This document shows positions 19,351 through 29,243 of a stretch of DNA of 41,723 nt, piece after piece (position 1 is the first letter of the stretch; every line of letters begins with the position of its first letter). Made by a program: the position numbers and the translations under genes. Source of the DNA: Halomonas borealis (GTDB lineage: Bacteria > Pseudomonadota > Gammaproteobacteria > Pseudomonadales > Halomonadaceae); contig NZ_SDMO01000019.1 in the NCBI RefSeq assembly GCF_004798905.1, positions 1 through 41,723 on the forward strand, written 5' to 3'. Under the pieces are notes generated by a model. It had not been told where the DNA came from. It was given only the letters and a program-made list of their open reading frames with translations, and searched no databases.

Positions 19351-19995
19351 TCAGGCCGTATCGCGGCTTCTCGCCCAGCGCCGCACCATCAGCAGCAGTT
19401 CCAGCATGGCGATCAGCAACAGCGCATAGCCGAACAGCTCGGTGACCTCCTCGGCGGCATCCTTGACGATCCGCAGGTCATGCTCACCCAGCAGGCTCGT
19501 CCACAGCTCGCCACGCCCGTAGAGGCGCGAGAAGACATAGGTGCCGAGGAACCCCGCGGCGAACAGGCCGCCGGAAAAGCTCATGGCGTAGCGCTCGAGC
19601 TCGGCGGCGAGGGTGCGGCGGCCGCGCAGCACCGCGTACAGGATCGGCACCACGAGTAGTGTCACCAGAAGCTGCCAGGCACCGTCGAAGACGTTGGCAT
19701 CGAGCCAGGCATCCTGCTCGCGAATCAGCGAGGCACCGAGCAGGCCCACCAGCAGCAGGGTGAGGTGCGGAAGGCGGTCGTCCAGGCGGTGGGTGATCAG
19801 CGCCAGTGTCGTGGCCCCTATCAGCAGTGCGGACTGGGTGAGCTCGGTGAAGCCGGCCTCGGAGAAGCGCACGGCCGGCATGTGCATGGCCTCGAAGAGC
19901 ACGCCTTGCATCAGGGCGGCGATGAAGAGCATATAGGCGAAGCCGCGCAGGCAGAGTGCGCGCAAGGCGATTCGCTCGGAAGGGGAGTCGGGCAT
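19351..19995 (-). CDS. Uncharacterised integral membrane protein
   Basis: I do not recognise a named family. The 214-aa product has about six hydrophobic segments (roughly 14-32, 50-66, 74-90, 104-122, 142-160 and 188-207). A short polar loop REQDAWLDANVFDGAWQ in the middle, and charged ends, look like the conserved part. It is flanked by the abgT-like transporter and a LysR regulator, all on the minus strand, but gaps of about 35 bases (to the regulator) and 135 bases (to the transporter) do not prove an operon. A 6-bp stem (19333-19338/19343-19348) just after its stop may be a weak terminator. Codon use looks like the neighbours. No function is proposed. Confidence 0.75.
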   Translation of the reverse strand: MPDSPSERIALRALCLRGFAYMLFIAALMQGVLFEAMHMPAVRFSEAGFTELTQSALLIGATTLALITHRLDDRLPHLTLLLVGLLGASLIREQDAWLDANVFDGAWQLLVTLLVVPILYAVLRGRRTLAAELERYAMSFSGGLFAAGFLGTYVFSRLYGRGELWTSLLGEHDLRIVKDAAEEVTELFGYALLLIAMLELLLMVRRWARSRDTA

Positions 19996-20030
19996 GGTGC
20001 TGTCTTCTGATGAGATGTTGAGTCGGCTAA

Positions 20031-20996
20031 TTATACGTCTTGAGGATGGCCCTTGTCTGCCACGAAGGGATGTCGAGAAGGGTGCTGGCGTCGAGCCTCC
20101 TCCTGTAGCCAGTCGTGGACCGCGAGGATCCGTCGGTCGTCCAGTGAGCCGGCGGCATGCACGATGCCGTAGTGCATGCCGGTGGCCACGCGTCGTTCGA
20201 AGGGCGCCACCAGGGCGCCGGTATCCAGTTCGTTGGTGATCAGCGTCTGGCGGGCGATGGCGACCCCCATGCCGGCCAGCGCCGCCTCCATGGTCAGGTG
20301 GTTACGATTGAACGTGTAACCGCGACGCACATTGATCTCGGGGGCATGGATGGCGGTCAGGTAGTGTTCCCATTCGCCATAGTCGTGGCTGCCGCGCCAG
20401 GCGGTGATGTCGTGCAACAGGGGATACCAGGCCAGGTCGACGGGGCGGCGCAGGGGGGGGCGGCCGCGCATCAGCGAGGGGGCGCAGACGGGGAAGATGG
20501 TTTCCTCCATCAGCGGCGTGATCGACATGCCGGGATAGCGACCGTCGTTGAGGTCAATCGCGAGATCGAACTCGCCTTCCCGCAGCGAGGTGCTGCTGTC
20601 CTCGGAGATGATGTGCAGCTCGATGTCGGGGAAGCGCGCCTGCAGGCGCGGCAGGCGTGGCATCAGCCACTTGTTGAGGAAGGAGGGCACCACGCGCATG
20701 CGGATGATGCCGCTCATGACCCCGCTGCGCAGCCGCTTCACTTCCAGGCCGACCGCCTGGTAGGCCTCGCCGACCACCGACGCCAGCCGTCGGCCTTCCT
20801 CGGTGAGGGCCAGGCGCCGGGGCAGGCGGCGGAACAGCTTGAAACCGAGTCGTTCCTCGAGCTGCTTGATCTGCTGGCTGACGGCCCCGGTGGTGACGTG
20901 AAGTTCCTCCGCCGCCCGAGTGAAGGACAGGTGGCGGGCGCTGACCGCGAAGACCTTCAGCCAGGCATGCGTCTGTGAATTGAGGAGTTGGCTCAT
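20031..20996 (-). CDS. LysR-family regulator (GcvA-like), divergent from sdaA
   Basis: This 321-aa transcription factor has an N-terminal winged helix-turn-helix (about 14-75, [29 protein letters not shown]) and a two-lobed periplasmic-binding-type effector domain. The HTH and linker resemble the GcvA/DsdC branch, whose members control glycine cleavage and D-serine deamination. Divergent placement 160 bp from sdaA makes it the probable regulator of serine breakdown, with serine, glycine or a related amino acid as possible effector (inference). A TTTAGTG heptamer occurs next to its own start (20999) and again at 21095, possibly parts of its binding sites. Confidence 0.88.
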   Translation of the reverse strand: MSQLLNSQTHAWLKVFAVSARHLSFTRAAEELHVTTGAVSQQIKQLEERLGFKLFRRLPRRLALTEEGRRLASVVGEAYQAVGLEVKRLRSGVMSGIIRMRVVPSFLNKWLMPRLPRLQARFPDIELHIISEDSSTSLREGEFDLAIDLNDGRYPGMSITPLMEETIFPVCAPSLMRGRPPLRRPVDLAWYPLLHDITAWRGSHDYGEWEHYLTAIHAPEINVRRGYTFNRNHLTMEAALAGMGVAIARQTLITNELDTGALVAPFERRVATGMHYGIVHAAGSLDDRRILAVHDWLQEEARRQHPSRHPFVADKGHPQDV

Positions 20997-20998
20997 GG

Positions 20999-21101
20999 TT
21001 TAGTGATTCTACACTGTGGGCAAGATATTCTAGATTGTCGTCGGGCTCGGCTAGCGACAACATTAGGGTCCAAGGCAAGCGAAGGCCAGCAGGCTTTAGT
21101 G
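20999..21101. promoter_or_regulatory. Divergent LysR/sdaA control region with repeated TTTAGTG
   Basis: The heptamer TTTAGTG occurs at 20999-21005 and 21095-21101. The first copy forms an AGTG-N6-CACT inverted pair (21002-21015), compatible with the T-N11-A pattern of LysR sites. No consensus -35/-10 pair was clear for sdaA. Confidence 0.35.
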
Positions 21102-21157
21102 TAACTGACAACAAGGCGGTGTCGGTACGATCCGACCCCCACTCCGAGGTGTTTCCC

Positions 21158-22537
21158 ATGTCCATCAGCGTCTTCGACCTCTTCAAGATCGGCATCGGCC
21201 CCTCCAGCTCTCACACGGTTGGGCCGATGCGTGCGGCCAACGACTTCGTCCAGGAACTGCGTCGACGAGACATGCTGGAGCGAGTGGCCCGGGTCGAGGT
21301 GCACTTGCATGGTTCGCTGTCCGCTACCGGCCAGGGCCACGGCACCGATCAGGCCACCATCATGGGCCTGATGGGCGAGCGCCCCGAGTCGATCGACCCG
21401 TCCATCGTCTCGCCTTGCATCGAGGAGCTGCTGGAGTCCCAGACCCTGTTGCTCGACGGTCGTCTGGCGATCCCTTTTCTGTGGTCGCGTGACCTGCAGT
21501 GGCATGACGAGAGCCTGGCCTATCACCCCAATGCCATGACCCTGGTGGCTCACGGCCATTCCCAGGAGCTGCATCGCAACATCTACTACTCCGTGGGTGG
21601 CGGCTTCGTCGTCGACGAGGAGCAGGCGGCCAGCGGCGAGCTCGATAGCGACACCACCGTGCTGCCCTTCGATTTCAACTCCGCCGGCGAGTTGCTGGCA
21701 CTGTGCCGCCTGCATGGCCTGCGCATCAGCGAGTTGATGATGGAGAACGAGAAGGCCTGGCGCGATGAGGCCGAGATACGTGCCGGACTATGGCGCATCT
21801 GGGAGGCCATGCAGGACAGCGTGCAGCAGGGCTTCGAGAGCGAGGGCGTGCTGCCCGGCGGACTCAACGTCAAGCGCCGTGCCGGCGACCTGCATCGTCG
21901 CCTCGAGGCGATGGACGACGACGGCAGCCTGATCGCCTCGACCTTCTCCGCCATGGACTGGGTCAACGTCTTCGCCCTGGCGGTCAACGAGGAAAACGCC
22001 GCCGGCGGGCGCATGGTGACCGCGCCGACCAATGGCGCGGCCGGTATTATTCCGGCGGTGTTGCACTATTACATGAAGTTCCAGGCCGGTGCCGATGAGC
22101 GCTGCGTGGTGGATTTCCTGCTGACCGCCGGTGCCGTGGGCATCCTGTGCAAGAAGAATGCCTCGATTTCCGGCGCCGAGGTCGGTTGCCAGGGCGAGGT
22201 GGGTTCGGCCTGCGCCATGGCGGCCGCCGGCCTGACCGAGGTGCTGGGTGGTAGCCCGGGCCAGGTGGAGAACGCCGCCGAGATCGGCCTGGAGCACAAC
22301 CTGGGCCTGACCTGCGACCCGGTGGGCGGCCTGGTGCAGGTGCCCTGCATCGAACGCAACGCGATCGCCTCGGTGAAGGCCATCAACGCCACCCAGATGG
22401 CGCTGCGCGGCGACGGCGACCACTTCATCTCGCTGGACAAGGCGATCCGTACCATGCGAGACACCGGCGCCGACATGCAGGAGAAGTACAAGGAAACCTC
22501 CAAGGGGGGCCTGGCGGTCAACGCCATCGAATGCTGA
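21158..22537 (+). CDS. sdaA: L-serine ammonia-lyase, iron-sulfur type
   Basis: SdaA deaminates L-serine to pyruvate and ammonia in the cytosol. The 459-aa single-chain enzyme starts [24 protein letters not shown], with the SSSHT substrate motif. C344, C386 and C397 match the three cluster cysteines described for the Legionella enzyme. The chain ends on cysteine (AIEC, C459), the fourth ligand in the known tail-in-mouth arrangement. An upstream in-frame start at 21035 would cross the divergent control region and is rejected. Serine formed from betaine-derived glycine would feed this step, linking it to the gbc/dgc genes. A good terminator follows. Confidence 0.96.
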   Translation: MSISVFDLFKIGIGPSSSHTVGPMRAANDFVQELRRRDMLERVARVEVHLHGSLSATGQGHGTDQATIMGLMGERPESIDPSIVSPCIEELLESQTLLLDGRLAIPFLWSRDLQWHDESLAYHPNAMTLVAHGHSQELHRNIYYSVGGGFVVDEEQAASGELDSDTTVLPFDFNSAGELLALCRLHGLRISELMMENEKAWRDEAEIRAGLWRIWEAMQDSVQQGFESEGVLPGGLNVKRRAGDLHRRLEAMDDDGSLIASTFSAMDWVNVFALAVNEENAAGGRMVTAPTNGAAGIIPAVLHYYMKFQAGADERCVVDFLLTAGAVGILCKKNASISGAEVGCQGEVGSACAMAAAGLTEVLGGSPGQVENAAEIGLEHNLGLTCDPVGGLVQVPCIERNAIASVKAINATQMALRGDGDHFISLDKAIRTMRDTGADMQEKYKETSKGGLAVNAIEC

Positions 22538-22576
22538 AACGAGTTCTTTGTCGGGCGGCGGGTGCCGTCCTTGCCG

Positions 22577-22603
22577 GCGCGTCCCTCGGGGCGCGCTTTT
22601 TTT
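22577..22603 (+). terminator. Rho-independent terminator of sdaA
   Basis: An 8-bp GC stem (GCGCGTCC paired with GGGCGCGC-type strand, one G-U) is followed by seven Ts. It lies between sdaA and the convergent LysR gene ending at 22639. Confidence 0.85.
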
Positions 22604-22638
22604 GATCCTGCGCCTCCAGTCGGGTGGTGCAGGCTCGA

Positions 22639-23532
22639 TCAGCGGCGCCGCGATGGCAGCCCCTCATCGATATGCGCGACCAGGTGGTCGAGGAAACGGT
22701 GTACCTTGACCGAGCGATGGCGATGCCGGGGGTAGACCGCCCATACCGCGGTGTCGGCGTGGCGATAGGCATCGAGCACGCTGATCAGCTCGCCGCGGGC
22801 CAGGTGTTGCTCGACGTAGTAGTCGGGCAACTGGGCCAGGCCGAGCCCCTTGAGGGCGGCGTCCAGCAGCGCCGGGCCCGAGTTTCCACTCAGCGGGCCG
22901 TCGACACGGATATCGCGTCGCACGCCATCGACGTCGAAGCGCCATTCGTTGCGCGAGCCGATCAGGCAGCGGTGCCGAGACAGCTCCGAGAGGCTGTGGG
23001 GCTGGGCGATGCGAGTGAAGTAGTCGGGTGAGCCGACCACGTACTCGCGACGCTCGCACAGCCGCCGGGCGATCAGGGTAGAGTCCTTCAACCGCCCCAT
23101 GCGGATGGCGATATCGAAGCCTTCGTCGATGATGTCCACCTGGCGGTTGGTGAAGTGCATGTTGACCTCGAGCCGCGGGTGGGCGGCCATGAAGTCGTGC
23201 ACCAGCGGGGCGATGAAGCGTTCGCCGAAGGTGGTGGCGCAGGTCAGGGCGAGCAGGCCGCTGGGGGTGTCCTGCAGCTCCTTGACCGCGGTCTCGGCCT
23301 CGCGGAAGCCCTCGAACAGGTGCTGGCAATGCTGATAGTAGAGGCGGCCCGCCTCGGTGAGCCGGAGGCGGCGCGTGGTGCGATAGAGCAGGGTGGTATC
23401 CAGCTGGTGCTCCAGCTGGCTGACCAGCCGGCTGACGTGAGAGCTCGAGACCTTCAGACGCTCGGCGGCGGCCTTGAAGGCACCCTGGCGCACCACCTCG
23501 ATGAAGGCCTCGACGCGATCCCAGCGCTGCAT
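22639..23532 (-). CDS. LysR-family regulator divergent from frmA
   Basis: This 297-aa LysR protein has an N-terminal HTH (about 5-65, FKAAAERLKVSSSHVSRLVSQLEHQL) and an effector domain of the CrgA/YafC-like branch. It lies 139 bp from and opposite to frmA, so it probably controls the formaldehyde detoxification genes frmA-fghA and itself. The intergenic region holds a perfect 22-bp palindrome 18 bases from this gene's start, the likely operator. The effector is unknown. In E. coli, frmAB is controlled by the unrelated repressor FrmR, so this is a different regulatory solution. Confidence 0.88.
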   Translation of the reverse strand: MQRWDRVEAFIEVVRQGAFKAAAERLKVSSSHVSRLVSQLEHQLDTTLLYRTTRRLRLTEAGRLYYQHCQHLFEGFREAETAVKELQDTPSGLLALTCATTFGERFIAPLVHDFMAAHPRLEVNMHFTNRQVDIIDEGFDIAIRMGRLKDSTLIARRLCERREYVVGSPDYFTRIAQPHSLSELSRHRCLIGSRNEWRFDVDGVRRDIRVDGPLSGNSGPALLDAALKGLGLAQLPDYYVEQHLARGELISVLDAYRHADTAVWAVYPRHRHRSVKVHRFLDHLVAHIDEGLPSRRR

Positions 23533-23549
23533 TCCGCGTCTCCTCGGCG

Positions 23550-23571
23550 ATTATTGCCATGTGGCAATAAT
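23550..23571. promoter_or_regulatory. Perfect 22-bp palindrome, probable LysR operator
   Basis: ATTATTGCCA and its exact reverse complement TGGCAATAAT flank a TG spacer. The site contains T-N11-A and lies between the divergent LysR gene (start 23532) and frmA (start 23672), 17 bases before the first and 100 before the second. Confidence 0.7.
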
Positions 23572-23575
23572 GTGA

Positions 23576-24781
<1,206 letters not shown>

Positions 24782-24906
24782 TCAACGCGCCCGCTGACGC
24801 GCGCGGGGCTTGAAACGTGTCCGCCGCGACGCGTGTGTAATGCGCCCGATGCCGGGTATCGCGACGGCGATGCCCGGCACGCCTCGAATTCCATAAGGAG
24901 TCGCTC

Positions 24907-25764
24907 ATGACCATGACCGAACAGCTCGAGCTGGTCTCGGCTAACCGCAGTTTCGGTGGCTGGCACAAGCGCTATCGCCACCGCTCCCGGGCGCTGGACT
25001 GCGAGATGATCTTCGCCATCTATCTGCCGCCCCAGGCGGAGACCGAGCGTGTGCCGCTGCTGTGGTGGCTGTCGGGGCTGACCTGCAGCGACGAGAACTT
25101 CATGCAGAAGGCCGGGGCTCAGCGCCTGGCCGCGGAGCTCGGCATCGCCATCGTCTGTCCGGATACCAGCCCTCGCGGGCTGAATCTGCCCGGCGAGCAC
25201 GATAGCTATGACGTCGGCTCCGGCGCGGGCTTCTACGTCAACGCCACCCAGGCGCCGTGGAAGCACCACTACCGGATGTATGACTACGTGGCCGAGGAGT
25301 TACCCTCGGTGGTGCGCCAGCACTTCCCGGTCAACGGCCGGGAGTCGATCAGCGGCCACTCCATGGGCGGCCACGGCGCGCTGATCCTGGCGCTGCGCCG
25401 GCCGGGGCACTATCGTTCGGTGTCGGCCTTCGCGCCGGTGGTCAATCCGTCCCAGTGCCCCTGGGGGCGCAAGGCCTTCGGCCACTACCTGGGCGAGGAC
25501 GTCAGCCAGTGGACCCAGTACGACGCCTGCGAACTGGTGGCGCGCGGCGCTTCCCGCCAGCCGTTGTTCGTCGACCAGGGCGAGGCCGATGACTTCCTCG
25601 AGGAGCAGCTGTGCCCCGAGCGCCTGGAGGCGGTGTGCGCCGAGCACGATCATCCGCTGACCCTGCGTCGCCAGCCCGGCTACGATCACAGCTACCACTT
25701 CATCGCCAGCTTCATCGACGACCACCTGCGTTACCACGCCGAGCATCTCCACGCTCGACACTGA
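24907..25764 (+). CDS. fghA: S-formylglutathione hydrolase
   Basis: This enzyme hydrolyses S-formylglutathione to formate and glutathione, the second step after FrmA. The 285-aa alpha/beta hydrolase has LLWWLSGLTCSDENFMQKAGAQ and the nucleophile elbow GHSMGG with S152. Conserved KAFGHYLGE, a late DQGEADDFL carrying the acid residue, and a DHSYHF histidine complete the site. AAGGAG precedes the ATG. No formate dehydrogenase is in the window. Confidence 0.96.
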   Translation: MTMTEQLELVSANRSFGGWHKRYRHRSRALDCEMIFAIYLPPQAETERVPLLWWLSGLTCSDENFMQKAGAQRLAAELGIAIVCPDTSPRGLNLPGEHDSYDVGSGAGFYVNATQAPWKHHYRMYDYVAEELPSVVRQHFPVNGRESISGHSMGGHGALILALRRPGHYRSVSAFAPVVNPSQCPWGRKAFGHYLGEDVSQWTQYDACELVARGASRQPLFVDQGEADDFLEEQLCPERLEAVCAEHDHPLTLRRQPGYDHSYHFIASFIDDHLRYHAEHLHARH

Positions 25765-25773
25765 GTCACCCTG

Positions 25774-25816
25774 CGACTCGCTTCACGCGCCGCCTGTGCA
25801 CAGGCGGCGCGAGTCG
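25774..25816 (+). terminator. Hairpin terminator after fghA
   Basis: A perfect 10-bp stem GCGCCGCCTG/CAGGCGGCGC with TGCA loop is extended, after a 6-base bulge, by CGACTC/GAGTCG. TTTA follows. It closes the frm transcript before gbdR. Confidence 0.75.
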
Positions 25817-26042
25817 TTTACGCCCCCTCTCCATGCCCTGCAGCGTCATCCGCGTACCTATCGACGACTCATTGTCGTGCTTCACCGGGGCGGCGTCTCC
25901 CGATAGCCAAATTTGACATGCCGGAAAACGACACAACCGGTAAATTTCGGGGTGTGCATGCCGGTTCGCGACGGATAGCCCGCCAGGGCGGCCCCTGCCT
26001 GACTCGACAATAATGATGACAACACCTCGTGCCGGAGTATGG

Positions 26043-27182
26043 ATGATGACACGCGCTCCTCAGCCTCCCCCTCATGCCGCCGGGCCCCAGACCCTGGGAT
26101 TCCTGTTGCTGGACAACTTCACCCTCATCTCGTTGGCCTCGGCCATCGAGCCCTTGCGCATGGCCAATCAGCTAGCCGGGCGCGAACTCTATCGTTGGTA
26201 CACCCTGACCGCCGATGGTGGCCCGGTGCGTGCCAGCGACGGCCTGCAGATCACCCCGGATGCCTCCATCACGGTGCCGTTGGCGCTGGACACGGTGATC
26301 GTCTGCGGCGGCGTGGGGCCGCAGCGCAGCGTGCAGCGCGAGCACGTCGCCTGGCTGCAGTCGCAGGCGCGCCATTCGTGCCGCCTGGGCGCCGTGTGTA
26401 CCGGCTCCTGGGCGCTGGCGCGGGCCGGGTTGCTCGATGGCTTCGAGACTAGCGTGCACTGGGAATGCCTGGCCGCCATGCAGGAGGCCTTTCCCCGGGT
26501 CGCCTTGAGTACCCGGCTGTTCTCCATCGACCGCGACCGGGCCACCGCCTCCGGCGGCACGGCGCCGATGGACATGGTGCTGACGCTGATCGGTCGCGAC
26601 CACGGCCGCGAACTGGCGGCTGGCATCTCCGAGATGTTCATCTACGATCGCGTGCGCAACGAACAGGACCAGCAGCGCGTGCCGCTCAAGCATGTGCTGG
26701 GCACCACCCAGCCGCGGCTGCTGGAGATCGTGGCGCTGATGGAGGCCAACCTCGAGGAGCCGATCAGCCTCGACGAGCTGGCCGGCTACGTGAACGTCTC
26801 GCGGCGCCAGCTGGAGCGGCTGTTCCAGAAGAACCTGCATTGCTCGCCGTCGCGCTACTACCTCAAGCTGCGCCTGACCCGCGCCCGGCAATTGCTCAAG
26901 CAGACCCCGCTGTCGATCATCGAGGTCGCGTCGGCCTGTGGTTTCGTCTCCACGCCGCACTTCTCCAAGTGTTATCGGGAATACTTCGGCATTCCGCCGC
27001 GCGACGAGCGGCTAGGCTCCAGCGCCGTCGAGCTGGTGCCGGTGCAGCTGGGCCAGGACGCCGTGGCCATGCTACAGTCCGCCTCGTTCGAGTCGGTTCC
27101 CGATGCCCCGGTCTCCGCGGCCATGAGCGCCCTGAATCAGGCCCGGGGGGAGCCGACCTATGCCAGCGTCAGGCTGAGTTAA
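26043..27182 (+). CDS. gbdR: AraC-family regulator GbdR of betaine/dimethylglycine catabolism
   Basis: GbdR in Pseudomonas activates gbcA, gbcB and dgcAB when betaine or dimethylglycine is present. The 379-aa product has an N-terminal DJ-1/PfpI-like (class I amidotransferase) sensor domain with GAVCTGSWALA. A C-terminal AraC domain carries two HTH units, ISLDELAGYVNVSRRQLERLFQ and LSIIEVASACGFVSTPHFSKCYREYFG. The start at 26043 is preferred because GGAG (26034-26037) sits five bases before it; an earlier ATG at 26013 lacks such a site. The 278-bp upstream gap holds an isolated TTGACA (25913) and two copies of CATGCCGG that might be control sites. Identity as GbdR is inferred from domain architecture and the neighbouring genes. 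Confidence 0.9.
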   Translation: MMTRAPQPPPHAAGPQTLGFLLLDNFTLISLASAIEPLRMANQLAGRELYRWYTLTADGGPVRASDGLQITPDASITVPLALDTVIVCGGVGPQRSVQREHVAWLQSQARHSCRLGAVCTGSWALARAGLLDGFETSVHWECLAAMQEAFPRVALSTRLFSIDRDRATASGGTAPMDMVLTLIGRDHGRELAAGISEMFIYDRVRNEQDQQRVPLKHVLGTTQPRLLEIVALMEANLEEPISLDELAGYVNVSRRQLERLFQKNLHCSPSRYYLKLRLTRARQLLKQTPLSIIEVASACGFVSTPHFSKCYREYFGIPPRDERLGSSAVELVPVQLGQDAVAMLQSASFESVPDAPVSAAMSALNQARGEPTYASVRLS

Positions 27183-27252
27183 CGCCTGGCGCCGGGAGGG
27201 CTCATCCGCATGCCGCGGGAGTGAGCCCCTGACGGAGTTCCGGGCGAGGTCG

Positions 27253-27954
27253 ATGCGAAAAGGATGGCGATGGCTGGCGCGAGTACTGTGGCTCGCGCTG
27301 CTCGGCTGGGTCGGGCTAAGCGTGCTGGTGGTGCTGATGCTGCGGGTGATACCGGTGGGCGGCTCCATGGTGATGCTCGAGCGCAAGGTGCAGGCCTGGC
27401 GCGCCGACGAGCCGTTGGACTTGCGTCACGACTGGCGCCCTTGGGATCAGCTGGCCGACGGCGCCAAGCTGGCGGTGATCGCCGCCGAGGATCAGCGTTT
27501 CCCCACGCATCATGGCTTCGACCTGGTAGAGCTGCGGCGCGCCGTCGAGGCCAGCCTCAATGGCGGCGACCTGCGTGGTGCCAGCACTCTCAGCCAGCAG
27601 ACCGCCAAGAATCTCTTCCTGTGGACCGGGCGCAGCTGGGTGCGCAAGGGCCTGGAAGCCTGGTTCACCCTGCTCATCGAGACGCTGTGGCCCAAGCAGC
27701 GCATCCTCGAGGTCTATCTCAATATCGCCGAGTGGGACACCGGAGTGTTCGGCCTGGAGGCCGCATCACGGCACTACTTCGGCGTGCCGGCGGCACGGCT
27801 GAGCGATGTCCAGGCCAGCCGGCTGGCCGCCATCCTGCCCGACCCCCGTGGTCGGAGCGCCTCTCGGCCCGGCGGCTACGTCCTGCAACGCAGCGCCTGG
27901 ATCCGCCAGCAGATGCGCAATCTTGGCGGTGCCAGCTACCTCGAGCGTCTCTGA
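27253..27954 (+). CDS. mtgA: Monofunctional peptidoglycan glycosyltransferase MtgA
   Basis: MtgA polymerises glycan strands from lipid II without a transpeptidase domain. The 233-aa product has one N-terminal membrane anchor (about 8-32) and the GT51 motifs AAEDQRFPTHHGFD (catalytic Glu), GASTLSQQTAKNLFLW, RKGLEAWFTLLIE and KQRILEVYLNIAEWDTGVFGLEAASRHYFG. It interrupts the betaine gene set and has no obvious functional link to it. Similar length to known MtgA proteins. Confidence 0.95.
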   Translation: MRKGWRWLARVLWLALLGWVGLSVLVVLMLRVIPVGGSMVMLERKVQAWRADEPLDLRHDWRPWDQLADGAKLAVIAAEDQRFPTHHGFDLVELRRAVEASLNGGDLRGASTLSQQTAKNLFLWTGRSWVRKGLEAWFTLLIETLWPKQRILEVYLNIAEWDTGVFGLEAASRHYFGVPAARLSDVQASRLAAILPDPRGRSASRPGGYVLQRSAWIRQQMRNLGGASYLERL

Positions 27955-28097
27955 CACGACATCGATTTCCCGTTGTGTCGCGATCGCGACGCGGGTGACG
28001 TTTTTGGAATTTCCCCGGTCGTTTCCAGGCGCCGGGTTCCGTAGGGCGAGGGATATGCTGCCGGCGTAACCCTGCGCTACTACGGAGCTTCCCCGCC

Positions 28098-29075
28098 ATG
28101 ACCCCCGCCGAGCTGCACCAGGATGCCATCGTCATCGATGGCCTCGTTATCGCCAAGTGGAACCGCGAGCTGTTCGAGGACATGCGTCGTGGTGGCCTGA
28201 CGGCCGCCAACTGCACCGTCTCGGTGTGGGAAGGCTTCCAGGCCACCGTCGACAACATCGTCAGGTCCAACGCCCTGATGGCCGAGTGCGACGACCTGGT
28301 GCGGCCGGTGCGTACCGCCGCCGACATCACCCGCGCCAAGGAAGAGGGCAAGACGGGCATCATCTACGGCTTCCAGAACGCCCATGCCTTCGAGGACCAG
28401 ATCGGCTACGTCGAGGTCTTCAAACGGCTCGGCGTGGGCATCGTGCAGATGTGCTACAACACCCAGAACCTGGTCGGTACCGGCTGCTACGAGCGTGACG
28501 GCGGGCTGTCCGGCTTCGGCCACGAGATCGTCGCCGAGATGAACCGCGTGGGCATGATGTGCGACCTCTCCCATGTCGGCGAGAAGACCTCCACCGAGGT
28601 CATCGAGGCATCCACCCAGCCGGTCTGCTACTCCCATTGCCTGCCCGCGGGGCTCAAGGATCACCCCCGCAACAAGTCCGACGCCGAGCTCAAGTTCATC
28701 GCCGATCGCGGCGGTTTCGTCGGCGTGACCATGTTCACCCCCTTCCTGCGTGCCGGCGTCGACGCCACCGTCGATGACTACGTCGAGGCCATCGAGTACG
28801 TGATGAACCTTGTCGGCGAGGACGCCATCGGCATCGGCACCGATTTCACCCAGGGCCACGGCCATGACTTCTTCGAGTGGCTGACCCACGACAAGGGCTA
28901 TGCCCGCCGCCTGACCCGTTTCGGCGAGATCATCAACCCCGCGGGCATCCGTACCATCGGCGAGTTCGGCAACCTCACCGAGGCGCTGTTGAGGCGCGGG
29001 ATGAGCGAACCCCAGGTGCGCAAGATCATGGGCGAGAACTGGACCCGTGTGCTGAAGGATGTCTGGGGCGCCTGA
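28098..29075 (+). CDS. M19 membrane-dipeptidase-like protein of the betaine cluster, canonical metal site altered
   Basis: The 325-aa product has the overall sequence of renal-dipeptidase (M19) amidohydrolases and corresponds by position to the dipeptidase-like gene (PA5396 type) next to dgcAB in Pseudomonas. The zinc histidines of the second site are kept: H159 (DLSH) and H180 (YSH), exactly 21 residues apart as in human DPEP1. The HPRNKSDAEL stretch and GIGTDF near the C terminus are also kept. The first-site H-x-D that should follow DG is replaced by L16-V17-I18, and the bridging glutamate of the EGGH motif is Q93 (FQNAH). A binuclear dipeptidase mechanism is therefore unlikely. There is no signal peptide or membrane segment. 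Its real reaction is unknown; a role in betaine or dimethylglycine metabolism is inferred from context. Confidence 0.82.
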   Translation: MTPAELHQDAIVIDGLVIAKWNRELFEDMRRGGLTAANCTVSVWEGFQATVDNIVRSNALMAECDDLVRPVRTAADITRAKEEGKTGIIYGFQNAHAFEDQIGYVEVFKRLGVGIVQMCYNTQNLVGTGCYERDGGLSGFGHEIVAEMNRVGMMCDLSHVGEKTSTEVIEASTQPVCYSHCLPAGLKDHPRNKSDAELKFIADRGGFVGVTMFTPFLRAGVDATVDDYVEAIEYVMNLVGEDAIGIGTDFTQGHGHDFFEWLTHDKGYARRLTRFGEIINPAGIRTIGEFGNLTEALLRRGMSEPQVRKIMGENWTRVLKDVWGA

Positions 29076-29243
29076 GGGCCTATTGCGTTGGCGATAACGG
29101 TGTTGCGGACTCGCTCGAAATGCTCATGGACAACCGTCCACTCCGCTTTCTTGCTGCATCCGCGCCTTGTTCTCGCTGCACTCATGATGGCCCACCGGGA
29201 TGATGAGTGTGAATAAATACAAGTTGTTTCGAGGAATACGATC

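Noticed and set aside
20997..21157. Glycine riboswitch upstream of sdaA
   Set aside because: The gap is too short, and no paired aptamer-like folds or conserved riboswitch sequence were seen.
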